The notes beneath the pieces are model-generated. The model saw nothing but the letters and a program-made list of their open reading frames with translations. It was not told the DNA's origin and did not search any database. From positions 1 to 40,519 of the forward strand of contig JAZNGF010000045.1 of the NCBI GenBank assembly GCA_045576295.1: a stretch of DNA of 40,519 nt, written 5' to 3'. This stretch comes from CAVALG01 sp045576295. GTDB taxonomy: Bacteria > Bacillota > Clostridia > Oscillospirales > Acutalibacteraceae. The position numbers and the translations under genes were made by a program. Shown here piece by piece: positions 18,432 to 26,942 of the stretch. Numbering within the stretch: position 1 is the first letter of the stretch; the number at the start of each line of letters is the position of its first letter.

Positions 18432-19130
18432 TTATATATTTTTACTGAGATGGGTTGCCCCATACTCATTTATTTGGTTAATAAACCGTTCGCCGAATTT
18501 CTTTTTTATGTTTTCGTACGCTTTGCCTATTCGCGGCGGGCGCGATGTAATGTTGTGGCAATCAGACCCAATGAAATGAATTTTGCCGTTTTTAAGCATT
18601 TCCAAAGCCTTGCGGCGGGTTCTGAACTCCAAGAAAAAACTCGCATTCACCTGCATTAAAACTCCGCTTTCATACAACCTGTTCCACACATCACTACTTT
18701 GTAATTTCAGGTATCGCTCTATGTGGGCCAACATAACAGTTATACCCTTTAAAGAGGCTAACTCTTCCAGCTCTCTAACAGTATATTCTGTCCATTTAAT
18801 CATTGGCATTTCAAGCAAAAGCAGCTTACTACCCTGGGCTGTTAATTTTTCAAGAGATTCAAGCTTGCTGATACCGGGGTAATACTTAACCTCTGCGCCA
18901 AGCAAAATGTTAGGTGAATTTTCAGGCAGTCGACTTTTTAAATCCTCAAATGACTTTTCTCGTCTTTCCAAAAATTTATCGACCTGTTCTGCATTTGCGT
19001 AAAAATGCGGGGTTGCGACAACTGTGTTAACACCTTGCGAAGCCATCATTTCTAAAATTGAAAGACTTTCTGAAACACTGCGGCTTCCGTCATCAATTGC
19101 AGGTAACAGGTGACTGTGCCAATCTATCAT
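18432..19130 (-). CDS. cpsB: CpsB/CapC-type PHP-domain tyrosine phosphatase
   Basis: 232 residues. The N-terminal MIDWHSHLLPAIDDGSRS carries the HxH metal ligands of the PHP fold; further ligands lie in VVATPHFYAN (about 38), LLGAEVKYYPG, LAHIERY and IGSDCHN. These manganese-dependent enzymes dephosphorylate the tyrosine cluster of the partner BY-kinase and so set polymer assembly. The start overlaps the end of the kinase gene by four bases, showing tight coupling of the pair. Size and motifs match the family throughout. Confidence 0.92.
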   Translation of the reverse strand: MIDWHSHLLPAIDDGSRSVSESLSILEMMASQGVNTVVATPHFYANAEQVDKFLERREKSFEDLKSRLPENSPNILLGAEVKYYPGISKLESLEKLTAQGSKLLLLEMPMIKWTEYTVRELEELASLKGITVMLAHIERYLKLQSSDVWNRLYESGVLMQVNASFFLEFRTRRKALEMLKNGKIHFIGSDCHNITSRPPRIGKAYENIKKKFGERFINQINEYGATHLSKNI

Positions 19131-19888
19131 GATGATTGTTCCCTATCGCTGCTTTGATAATAACGATAATACCTATAATATCTGTATTTTCTGTACTTAC
19201 TGTATGAGCCGCTACCTGATTTTGCCTCATTCATAACGCAGCCGAGAATATTAACATCTGAAAGCTTAAGCTGCCTAAAGCAACGCTCAAGCTCCTTCTT
19301 TTCGGTGTATTCTTCGCGAATTACAACTATAATACCCGTGATTAATTTTGAAATTGAAAGCGCATCTGAAACAATGTTAACAGGTGGCAGGTCGATGATA
19401 ATGTAATCAAAGGTTTGCTTAAGTTCGTTCAAAACAGCTTCCATCCTGCGAGAGCCTAAAAGCTCCGAAGGATTGGGAGGAATATTGCCCGCAGGAAGTA
19501 TATACCAACTTTTAAGAATTGGTGACTGAAAATCTGACATTTGCGCGCCTTTACCCATAAGCAAATCGGTAAGGCCGGGAGAACTTTGTATCTCCATCTT
19601 TTTCGCAACCGATGGAATTCTTAAGTCACCGTCAATAAGCAACACCCTGCTTCCCTTTTCGGCAAGAACGTATGACAGGTTAACCGCTGTGGTGCTTTTA
19701 CCTTCACCTCTCATAGAACTTGTAACACCGATGATCGGGCACTTTTCACCTTGTGGTAGTGTGAAATCCAAGTTTGCACGAAGAAGCTTATACTGTTCTG
19801 TGGCTGTAAACTCAAGATTTTTATGAAGAGTTCTTTTTATCTCATTCATAGAAAAGGCCGAGCCTTTATGTTTCTTTGCTTTTCCCAT
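19127..19888 (-). CDS. cpsD: CpsD-type bacterial tyrosine kinase (BY-kinase)
   Basis: 253 residues. Walker A TSSMRGEGKSTTAVNLS (about 57-73), Walker A' RVLLIDGDLRIP and Walker B DYIIIDLPPVN are present, as in BY-kinases. The C-terminus holds a tyrosine-rich tail (YSKYRKYRYYRYYRYY, about 229-244), the autophosphorylation cluster. It lacks a membrane domain and is activated by the CpsC protein encoded directly upstream. In known systems, cycles of phosphorylation by this enzyme and dephosphorylation by CpsB control chain length and export. Confidence 0.92.
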   Translation of the reverse strand: MGKAKKHKGSAFSMNEIKRTLHKNLEFTATEQYKLLRANLDFTLPQGEKCPIIGVTSSMRGEGKSTTAVNLSYVLAEKGSRVLLIDGDLRIPSVAKKMEIQSSPGLTDLLMGKGAQMSDFQSPILKSWYILPAGNIPPNPSELLGSRRMEAVLNELKQTFDYIIIDLPPVNIVSDALSISKLITGIIVVIREEYTEKKELERCFRQLKLSDVNILGCVMNEAKSGSGSYSKYRKYRYYRYYRYYQSSDREQSS

Positions 19889-19906
19889 ATTATATCACCG
19901 CCTATA

Positions 19907-20671
19907 CTACTTGTTTGTTTTATCTTTACTTTGATAGTAATAACCGTATGGCTTGTTGCCACTATTTAAAAGGTCGGGCACCTTTGCCAGTATCGGATAA
20001 TCATAGGTTTGAAGAATATATTCTTCATCGTGTATCGTATCATCCATTAATGCTAGAATAATTATAATAGCCACCGAGATTAAAACACCCAAAACAAGGC
20101 CTATGGCTGTGTATTTTGTAACACTTGGCGCAACCTTATTAAGATTAGGAATCGCCGAATCCACAACCTCCATTGAAGCACCGTCAATAATTTCGGCAAT
20201 TCTAACCGGAAGCACTTCAGCAATGCAGTTTGCGATTTTTGCCGATACATAAGGGTCTTCGGTTGTAACGGTTACCTTCATAATTTCGGTTTCGTTAGAA
20301 GGGGCAGCCGAAATCATATAAGATAATTGTCGATATGTATACGGAACATCGGCCTTTTCAATAACACGTTCTAATGTGGTTCTGTTATTTAAAATCTCAC
20401 CGTAGGTTTTAACCAAGCTTTGAGCAGCGGTAATTTCAGAAGAGCTGATACTAAAGCTTGTATTTCCCAGCGAAAACGAGCTGTTATTTACATACAACAT
20501 AATTGAAGAAGAATATGTTGGAGCAATTGCATAAGAGGAATAAGAAAACCCGATACCTGCCGCAATTAATGCAGATAAAACAATTACCCACGCCTTTTTC
20601 CACAACGCCCTGAATATTTGCACCATATCAATGGAGTAATACTCCCTTTGATTTTTCTCTTGATTTTCCAT
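19907..20671 (-). CDS. cpsC: Wzz/CpsC chain-length determinant and kinase activator
   Basis: 254 residues with two membrane helices (about 25-47 and 183-208) around an extracytoplasmic Wzz domain, and a C-terminal cytoplasmic tail that would dock the BY-kinase. The N-terminal DMVQIFRALWKKAWVIV pattern and the exterior NNRTTLERVI segment are typical. It is the first gene of the polysaccharide operon; AAGGAG lies about 12 nt before ATG 20671. The Pro-Ser segment before helix 2 (NLNKVAPSVTKYTAIGL) fits the family. Confidence 0.9.
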   Translation of the reverse strand: MENQEKNQREYYSIDMVQIFRALWKKAWVIVLSALIAAGIGFSYSSYAIAPTYSSSIMLYVNNSSFSLGNTSFSISSSEITAAQSLVKTYGEILNNRTTLERVIEKADVPYTYRQLSYMISAAPSNETEIMKVTVTTEDPYVSAKIANCIAEVLPVRIAEIIDGASMEVVDSAIPNLNKVAPSVTKYTAIGLVLGVLISVAIIIILALMDDTIHDEEYILQTYDYPILAKVPDLLNSGNKPYGYYYQSKDKTNK

Positions 20672-20822
20672 TAAATCATCCCACTCCTTAAATTTCTATA
20701 AACATCTAAACCACAGGCTTAGCGATTTCGACAATTCGCAAAAACATCAGCACTAAACATTGTTTTTTTAAAAAATTTTATGATTTCAACATTTAGGCAT
20801 AACTACACATTATTGCTATTAT

Positions 20823-20850
20823 ATTATACCACATATATTAATAGTTGCAA
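20823..20850 (-). promoter_or_regulatory. Sigma-A promoter of the polysaccharide operon
   Basis: On the minus strand TTGCAA (-35, 20845-20850) and TATAAT (-10, 20823-20828) are 16 nt apart. TGG directly precedes the -10 box, giving an extended TGn element. It is the best promoter match in the gap before cpsC and could drive the ~15-kb operon. Confidence 0.75.
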
Positions 20851-21019
20851 TATTTTTTTTCGAAGTTTTGATAAGTTGGCAGATATTACAACAATTAGAA
20901 AATTATGAACATATTATTAATAATTTTTAATAAAAAAATATTGCATCAACCGCACTGATTGTGAAAATTATGTCATTTACTACTAATTAACCTACGTTAA
21001 TATTAACCGCAAAATGAGA

Positions 21020-21057
21020 GCAATAAAAACAAAACCCACCTCAAAAAGGTGGGTTTA
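21020..21057 (-). terminator. Rho-independent terminator after phoR
   Basis: Perfect 9-bp stem AAACCCACC / GGTGGGTTT (21032-21040 with 21048-21056), 7-nt loop, followed on the minus strand by TTGTTTTTATT. It lies about 50 bp downstream of the histidine kinase stop. Confidence 0.9.
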
Positions 21058-21107
21058 TAGTTACAGTTAAGGCTTAGCCAAAACCATACTTTAAAACAGT
21101 TTGAAAA

Positions 21108-22754
21108 TTAAAATATAATTGTTACAGTAGTACCGGAGTCGGCTGAACTTTCAAGTTTAATTGTTCCCCTGTGATACGAAACCGCATGCTTAACAATCGA
21201 AAGGCCAAGCCCTGTGCCTCCTGTTGCCCTTGAATGGCTTTTATCAACGCGGTAGAAACGCTCAAAAACGCGTGAATGATGTTCAGGCGGTATACCAATA
21301 CCTGTATCGGCAACCGATATTTGTGCATGTCCGGCGTTTTTGCAAATATTAATTGTAACTGAACCGCCATCAATATTATATCTAATAGCATTATCACATA
21401 GGTTATATAAAATTTCGTATAAATATCTGCGAATGCCGCTAATAACGCAAGAGGTCCCGTTTAAACGAAGTTCAATGCCTCTTTTATCTGCCGCTACCGA
21501 AAGAACATCAAGCACCTCTTTGCCAACATCGAACAGATCCACCTGTTCAGCTGGGGCTTCACCGTTTTCGTCAAGCTGTGAAAGGCGAATAACATCGTTA
21601 ACAAGCGACACAAGCCTTTCGGCCTCGTTTTTTATATTGCCAACGAACCTATCAGTGTCTTCAGGCTTTACAAGGCCGTTTTCAAGCAGCTCAGCACTAC
21701 CTATTATAGATTGCAATGGTGTTTTCAGTTCATGCGAAACATTCGCTGTAAACTCGCGCCTATTTCTCTCGGCAAATACCGTTTCGGTTACATCAAAGCA
21801 CAAAATAACCGCGCCAACAGTTTTATTAGAGGATTCAATAGAGCTTATACTAAACTGGTATTCTCCCCCGTTTCTCTGCTCACGAAACTCGCTGTGCTTG
21901 CCCTTCAGTGCTAATTCTACAGCTTGGCTCATATCCTCACTGCGATCAATAGTTAAAATATCGCAACCGATGGGTGTTTCATTTATTCCGAACATTTTCT
22001 CAGCGGCCCTATTCATGCTAACAATAAAGCCCTTTTTATCAAGCAGAACAAGCCCTTCATTCATCGTAGCAGTAATCTGCTCAAACTCATCAGTTTTGCG
22101 TCGTATCTCATTACTCTGGTGAGAAATTTGCTTGTGCTGCTTGCTGATTTTAGCAAGCATAGGTGCTAACTCTTCGTATATATCGTTATCGGACGGATTT
22201 TCAAGATCGATTTCATTAAGCGGCCTAACGATACCTTTTGCCATTTTATCAGACAACAACATCGAAACCACTAAAGCAACCAAAATTATTGCAAAAATTA
22301 TCGGTATCATCCCAATAATTAAAGCACCAAGTGTTAATCTGTTAACCGAAACGCGGAGCACATTTCCGTTCTTAAGCAAAACCGCTTCATAAAGTGTTTT
22401 TTCGGTAAGTGTTGAAGAATAACGTGCGCTGCCACCCTCGCCCAATTTAAGCGCCTCGATTACTTCCTCGCGGTTCAGGTGGTTATCCATTTTTGATAGT
22501 TCTGCCTCTGTGTCGGCAATAACTTTGCCGTCGGGCGCGATTAAAGTAAAGCGAAAAACTGATGACTCTAAATTATCAAAATAAGCTGCACCTTCGCTGT
22601 TTACAGCCGAGGTTACTAATGAAAGCTGTTCTTTAAGCTGGCCCACCTGAGATTTATTAAAATAATCATACACAAAACTCGTTGCAATAATTATGCTTGC
22701 AAGCAGCACCGTCATAGCAACTGTTATTATCGAGCGGAATATCTTTTTAGTCAT
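21108..22754 (-). CDS. phoR: PhoR-type sensor histidine kinase
   Basis: 548 residues from ATG 22754 (MTKKIFRS), chosen because GGAG lies 6 nt upstream; the frame to 22790 would put that site inside the coding region. Order: membrane helix, extracytoplasmic sensor, second helix (about 145-170), a HAMP-like linker and coiled coil, PAS domain (about 225-325), HisKA H-box FTANVSHELKTPLQSIIGSA (about 340), and HATPase with NLCDNAIRYN, VADTGIGIPPEH, FERFYRVDKSHSR and GGTGLGLSIVKHAV. It is paired with the OmpR-type regulator directly upstream and lies in the phosphate regulon, so the role is sensing phosphate limitation, normally through the Pst/PhoU complex. The 145-bp gap to its partner is unusually long and structured. 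Confidence 0.9.
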   Translation of the reverse strand: MTKKIFRSIITVAMTVLLASIIIATSFVYDYFNKSQVGQLKEQLSLVTSAVNSEGAAYFDNLESSVFRFTLIAPDGKVIADTEAELSKMDNHLNREEVIEALKLGEGGSARYSSTLTEKTLYEAVLLKNGNVLRVSVNRLTLGALIIGMIPIIFAIILVALVVSMLLSDKMAKGIVRPLNEIDLENPSDNDIYEELAPMLAKISKQHKQISHQSNEIRRKTDEFEQITATMNEGLVLLDKKGFIVSMNRAAEKMFGINETPIGCDILTIDRSEDMSQAVELALKGKHSEFREQRNGGEYQFSISSIESSNKTVGAVILCFDVTETVFAERNRREFTANVSHELKTPLQSIIGSAELLENGLVKPEDTDRFVGNIKNEAERLVSLVNDVIRLSQLDENGEAPAEQVDLFDVGKEVLDVLSVAADKRGIELRLNGTSCVISGIRRYLYEILYNLCDNAIRYNIDGGSVTINICKNAGHAQISVADTGIGIPPEHHSRVFERFYRVDKSHSRATGGTGLGLSIVKHAVSYHRGTIKLESSADSGTTVTIIF

Positions 22755-22769
22755 AGCAATCTCCATTCT

Positions 22770-22901
22770 GCCGCTAAAAAGTAAGCCCAAACAGTTGACG
22801 AACCTCCCCCTTAGCGGCGAGTGGAGATTTTGCCATACGCCGATGGCGTTACATCGCCATCGACGTGGCTTTTAAATTTGCGCTAGCGTGATTTTCACGC
22901 T
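22770..22901. repeat. Cluster of inverted repeats between phoP and phoR
   Basis: Three perfect inverted repeats crowd this gap: GCCGCTAA/TTAGCGGC (22770-22777 and 22811-22818), CGATGGCG/CGCCATCG (22841-22848 and 22855-22862), and AGCGTGA/TCACGCT (22885-22891 and 22895-22901), the last covering the phoP stop codon. No U-run follows any of them on the minus strand. The stretch looks GC-richer than its surroundings. It may be an intergenic palindromic repeat element or an mRNA-processing or stability structure that sets the ratio of regulator to kinase. Confidence 0.6.
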
Positions 22902-23568
22902 ATGCCTCCAAACGATAACCAACACCTATAACCGTTTCGATATGTTTCCCGGCGTTACCCAGTTTTTTTCTAAGGGTTTTTATGTGCATATCAACCGTTC
23001 TCGATTCGCCAAGGTAATCAACACCCCATATTTCCGATAATAATTTATCGCGTGAAAACACAATTCCGGGATTTTGCATAAAGGTTTTTAGCAACTGAAA
23101 CTCTTTTAACGTTAAAAGCACTTTTTCGCCGTTAACAGTTACAAAATGCTCATCATCATTAAGTGATATTTCGCCATAAACCAGTGTTCCGCTTTTTTTG
23201 CCGGCTTCACATCTTCTAAGCACAGCCTTAATACGTGAAACCATCTCCATCATACCAAAAGGCTTAACAAGGTAGTCATCTGCACCTAAATCAAGGCCCT
23301 GGATTTTATCCATCTCGGTGCCCTTGGCAGTTGCCATAATTATTGGGATCTTTTTTGTTTCCTTACCCTTGCGAAGTTCTTTTAAAATCTCGGTTCCGTC
23401 TTTTCCGGGTAGCATAATATCAAGCACAATAAGCTGTGGCAATTCGGTTCCAAGTGCCTTAAAAAGCTCGTCACCGTCGGCAAAGCCTTTAGCATCAAAG
23501 CCGGTTTGCTTTAAGGTGTAAACCTCGATATCGCGAATTGTATTATCATCATCAACGCAGAAAATCAT
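22900..23568 (-). CDS. phoP: PhoP/PhoB-type response regulator
   Basis: 222 residues. Receiver domain with the acidic pocket CVDDD (4-8), phospho-acceptor Asp in IVLDIMLPGKDG (about residue 51), Thr/Ala switch IIMATAKG and DDYLVKPFG. The C-terminal OmpR winged helix shows LTLKEFQLLKTFMQNPG and ESRTVDMHIKTLRKKLG. GAAGGAG stands about 8 nt before ATG 23568. It sits between the Na/Pi cotransporter and the PhoR-type kinase. It is the likely binder of the TTTACA-type repeats upstream of the cotransporter and of pstS. Confidence 0.92.
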   Translation of the reverse strand: MIFCVDDDNTIRDIEVYTLKQTGFDAKGFADGDELFKALGTELPQLIVLDIMLPGKDGTEILKELRKGKETKKIPIIMATAKGTEMDKIQGLDLGADDYLVKPFGMMEMVSRIKAVLRRCEAGKKSGTLVYGEISLNDDEHFVTVNGEKVLLTLKEFQLLKTFMQNPGIVFSRDKLLSEIWGVDYLGESRTVDMHIKTLRKKLGNAGKHIETVIGVGYRLEA

Positions 23569-23620
23569 ATTTCAAACTCCTTCTGACCGCTGAGAACCGC
23601 CACAGGTAGCCTACATTTCA

Positions 23621-25368
23621 CTAATCAGCCACCGCATATTTAAGTGAGTATTCGTTATATTTATTGTTATACTCTTGGTTACTTTCCTTAATACTTCTGG
23701 CCGAAGCATGCACATTCATATCGTGATTATTAGCATCAAGAACACACATTGCAATGTTTGAGCAGTGGTCAGATGTCCTTTCAAGGTTTGTAAGTATGTC
23801 AGACCATATAAACCCTGCTTCAACCGTACAAGCGCCGGCCTTTAAACGCACGATATGCCTATCGCGTAGGGTAGTTTTAAGGTTATCAACAATTTCCTCA
23901 AGCGGTTCAACGTTATACGCCATACTATAATTATTATCAGCAAATGAGGCAAATGTCAAATCAAGAGTTTCATCAATTGCAGAACACAACACTTTTAATT
24001 CCTTGTTTGCCGCTTCAGAGAACACCATTTTCTTTTCTTTAAGCTCTTCAACCGATTCAAGCAGATTTACGCTATGGTCGGAAATTCGTTCGAAATCACC
24101 TATCACTTTTAACAGTTTAGAAATTTCCAAACTGTCATCATCGGTTATCTGCGCGCGCGATACCTTTGTTAAATATGTCCCTAAAATATCCTCATAACGA
24201 TCAATATCGTTTTCAATAGCGCGTATCTTCTCGGCAGAGCTTACATCGTAATTGGTTAATGCCTTAAGGCTTAATTTAAACCCATCAACTGCTTCGGTTG
24301 CCATTTTAAGAACAACCTGATTACACTGCTGAAGCGCAATTGTAGGGGTTGCTAAAAGTCTGTCATCTAATTCAACAAACTTTTCCTTTTCCTTGTTATC
24401 AGGAACAATTACATATGCAATTTTTTCAAGCAATGACGATAATGGTAATAACAGCGCAGTGCAAAGAATGTTAAAGGCCGAGTGCGCAACGGCTATTCCA
24501 AAATACGAAGCCGATTCATTTAATATTGCAGGCTTGAAAATTGTCGAAATCAAGCTGAATGCCGAAAGCCAAACAATTGTGCCTATTACGTTAAATGATA
24601 AGTGAACAATGGCAGCACGCTTTGCGTTTTTGTTAGTTCCAAATGAAGAAAGGAGCGCTGTTACGCAGGTGCCGATGTTCTGGCCCATAATAATCGGAAT
24701 TGCCGCCGCATACGATACGGCGCCCGTTGCTGAAAGTGCCTGCAAAATACCAACCGACGCCGAGCTCGACTGAATGATACCGGTTAAAACAGCACCAACA
24801 AGAACACCTAAAATGGGGTTCTTGAACATTAAGAACAAATTTTGGAAGGCTTCGATTTCTGCAAGGCCTGCAACCGCGCCCGACATTGTGTCCATACCGA
24901 ACATTAACGTTGCAAACCCTAAAAGAATTGTGCCTGTGTCCTTTTTCTTGCTCGATTTAGAAAACATTAAACAAGCAGTTCCAATAAGCGCCAAAACGGG
25001 AGTAAAAGAGGTTGGCTTTAACAGCTTCATAAAGATATTATCGCTTGATATTCCGCCAAGGCTTAATATCCAAGCGGTTACTGTGGTGCCAATGTTAGCG
25101 CCCATAATAACACCGATAGACTGCTTTAATGTCATAATTTTAGAGTTAACAAAGCCAACAACCATAACCGTTGTTGCAGAGGAACTTTGAATTACTGCGG
25201 TTACCCCAAGCCCTGTTAAAAAACCTTTTATTTTACTATTTGTAAGCCTTCCAAGCAAAGTTTTTAAACTGTTGCCTGCTCTTCTTTCAAGGCCATCACC
25301 CATTATATTCATACCGAATAAAAACAGGCACAAGCCGCCAATCAATGTTAACACGTCAAAATAGTCAT
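23621..25368 (-). CDS. Na+/phosphate cotransporter (NptA/PNaS family) with C-terminal PhoU-like domain; apparent 1-nt frameshift near the start
   Basis: About 580 residues. Two inverted Na/Pi-cotransporter repeats carry the QSSSA motifs (VIQSSSATTVMVVGF and IIQSSSASVGIL) with GANIGTTVTAW and GQNIGTCVTAL, followed by a PhoU-like helical domain with ISDHSVNLLE and TSDHCSNIAM. Start choice: GGAGGG is 7 nt before an ATG at 25368, but that frame ends after six codons. Adding one T in the minus-strand TTTT run (25358-25361) would give MTIFDVLTLIGGLCLFLFGM, the normal N-terminus of the family. The uninterrupted frame instead reaches an ATG at 25465 that lies inside the upstream regulator-site array and has no good ribosome site. 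So either a base is missing in the read, or the gene is truly shifted or phase-variable. It follows its own terminator and promoter region, ahead of phoP. Confidence 0.82.
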
Positions 25369-25428
25369 TTGAAAACCCTCCGATAAAATTACGCAAATTT
25401 ATACATTTTACCTTTAGTTTATTTTTCA

Positions 25429-25470
25429 CATGTAAAGTCTTCAAGCAACAACATGTAAAATCCATGTAAA
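25429..25470 (-). promoter_or_regulatory. PHO-box-like direct repeat array upstream of the Na/Pi cotransporter
   Basis: Three copies of TTTACATG on the minus strand start at 25470, 25459 and 25436, that is 11 and 23 nt apart. PhoP/PhoB boxes are built of TTnACA-like hexamers with 11-bp periodicity, and a PhoP-type regulator is encoded two genes on. A possible -10 (TAAAAT, 25405-25410) follows with no good -35, as expected for an activated promoter. Binding is inferred, not shown. Confidence 0.7.
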
Positions 25471-25497
25471 ATCACGTCTCATAACTTAGGTTTATAT

Positions 25498-25533
25498 AAA
25501 AAAAGCAACAGATTAACTTAACCTGTTGCTTTT
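25498..25533 (-). terminator. Rho-independent terminator after phoU
   Basis: Perfect 11-bp stem AAAAGCAACAG / CTGTTGCTTTT (25501-25511 with 25523-25533) and 11-nt loop, leading into seven Ts on the minus strand. It separates pstSCAB-phoU from the cotransporter-phoPR unit. Confidence 0.9.
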
Positions 25534-25543
25534 AGAGTTATTA

Positions 25544-26185
25544 TTACCCTTTATGAACACCCGTAACCGAAAACTCAACCCATTCTGCAATATTAGTTGC
25601 GTGGTCGCCTATACGCTCAAAATATTTAGCTATCATCAAAAGGTCAACCGCATACTCCCCGTCGGTGGGGTTTTCTAAAATCATTTGAATCAGTGAAAGC
25701 TTTATTCGGTCAAAATAATCATCAACAACATCATCGTAATCTAAAACCGACCGAGCAAGAGTTAAATCCTGCTTAACAAAAGCATCCACACTGTCGGTAA
25801 CCATTTTAATAGTGGCCTCGGCCATTTTGCGAATGTCTATGCATTCTTCGCCCGTTCTGCCGCCAAGGTACTCGGTGATTTCTGCAATGTCCTCTGCCTG
25901 GTCGCCTATCCTTTCCATATCGGTAATCATTTTAAGCGCGGCAGATATTTGTCGCAGGTCACGCGCAACCGGTTGTTGCTGCAAAAGCAGTTTTAAGCAA
26001 ATTGATTCTATCTCGCTCTCCATATTATCTATCTCGCTTCCAATAGTTGCAATGTTGTTTATACCGCTGTTACCTCCCTCCAGCAGCATTTTCGCCGAAA
26101 GAGCAATAATATTTTCGCACTTCGCTCCCATTTGTGTCATTTTATTATTTAATAATTCAAGTTGTTCATCAAATCTTATTCTCAT
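25544..26185 (-). CDS. phoU: Phosphate signalling protein PhoU
   Basis: 213 residues, normal PhoU length, made of two three-helix bundles. The metal-binding repeats are visible as ITDMERIGDQAEDIAE (about 88-103) and IAKYFERIGDHATNIAEW (about 186-203). PhoU links the Pst transporter to the PhoR kinase and damps the Pho response when phosphate is plentiful. It follows pstB by one base and ends just before a strong terminator, so it closes the pst operon. Confidence 0.95.
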   Translation of the reverse strand: MRIRFDEQLELLNNKMTQMGAKCENIIALSAKMLLEGGNSGINNIATIGSEIDNMESEIESICLKLLLQQQPVARDLRQISAALKMITDMERIGDQAEDIAEITEYLGGRTGEECIDIRKMAEATIKMVTDSVDAFVKQDLTLARSVLDYDDVVDDYFDRIKLSLIQMILENPTDGEYAVDLLMIAKYFERIGDHATNIAEWVEFSVTGVHKG

Positions 26186-26186
26186 A

Positions 26187-26942
26187 TTATCCGAACCTTC
26201 CTGTTATATAGTCTTCGGTGCGTTTATCCTGCGGCTGCGAGAACAGTTTATCGGTTTTTCCAAACTCAACAAGCTCACCAAGAAGAAAAAACGCTGTATT
26301 ATCAGAAATGCGAACTGCCTGCTGCATATTGTGGGTTACCATTATTATGGTGTATTTCTTTTTAAGCTCTAACGCAAGTTCTTCAATGCGCGAAGTAGAT
26401 ATCGGGTCGAGGGCAGATGTTGGCTCGTCCATAAGTAAAACATTGGGTTCAACAGCAAGAGCGCGCGCAATGCAAAGGCGCTGCTGCTGCCCGCCCGAAA
26501 GGCCTAAAGCGTTTTTCTTAAGCCTGTCTTTAACCTCATCCCAAATGGCGGCATCTTTTAAGGCACGCTCAACAATTTCATCTAACCTCGTCTTGTTTTT
26601 TATTCCGTGGGTTCTCGGCCCATAAGCTACGTTATCATATATGCTCATTGGGAATGGGTTAGGCTTTTGAAACACCATTCCAACATCGCGCCGCAGCTCA
26701 TTAACATCAACATCTTTGTCGTAAATATTTTTACCTTTATAGCTAACTTCTCCCCTGATTTTCACAATGGAGATAAGGTCGTTCATACGGTTAAGTGTTT
26801 TAAGGAATGTTGATTTGCCGCACCCCGATGGGCCAATAAACGCGGTTATACTCTTTTCAGGGATGTCGATATTAATATTTTTTAAGGCTTGGTTATCGCC
26901 ATACCACAGGCAAAGGTCTTTTGCCGTTATTATATCGCTCAT
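26187..26942 (-). CDS. pstB: Phosphate ABC transporter ATP-binding protein PstB
   Basis: 251 residues. Walker A GPSGCGKST (about 33-41), Q-loop VFQKPNPFP, signature LSGGQQQRL, Walker B VLLMDEPTSALD and the switch His in MVTHN all present. The KTLNRMNDL segment and NPFPMSIYDNVAYGPR are typical of PstB rather than other ABC ATPases. It overlaps pstA by four bases. It powers import of phosphate through PstC/PstA. Confidence 0.97.
   Translation of the reverse strand: MSDIITAKDLCLWYGDNQALKNINIDIPEKSITAFIGPSGCGKSTFLKTLNRMNDLISIVKIRGEVSYKGKNIYDKDVDVNELRRDVGMVFQKPNPFPMSIYDNVAYGPRTHGIKNKTRLDEIVERALKDAAIWDEVKDRLKKNALGLSGGQQQRLCIARALAVEPNVLLMDEPTSALDPISTSRIEELALELKKKYTIIMVTHNMQQAVRISDNTAFFLLGELVEFGKTDKLFSQPQDKRTEDYITGRFG

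Larger units (their letters stand above)
20672..21107. other. Intergenic region between polysaccharide operon and phosphate regulon
   Basis: About 435 bp, very AT-rich. It holds the terminator of the phoP-phoR operon at 21020-21057 and the promoter of the polysaccharide operon at 20823-20850, leaving a leader of about 140 nt before cpsC. I see no coding frame and no structured RNA that I recognise in the leader. Confidence 0.7.

Noticed and set aside
21340..22122. 260-residue plus-strand frame opposite the histidine kinase
   Set aside because: It is antisense to well-conserved kinase motifs, has low-complexity Ser-rich content and no promoter or ribosome site.
22885..22901. Hairpin at the phoP stop as a terminator
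   Set aside because: The stem is only 7 bp and no U-run follows on the minus strand; phoR must be read from the same transcript.
25369..25465. N-terminal extension of the Na/Pi cotransporter
   Set aside because: The ATG at 25465 lies within the TTTACATG array upstream of the probable promoter and lacks a ribosome site; the extension also contains the GGAGGG site of the true start.
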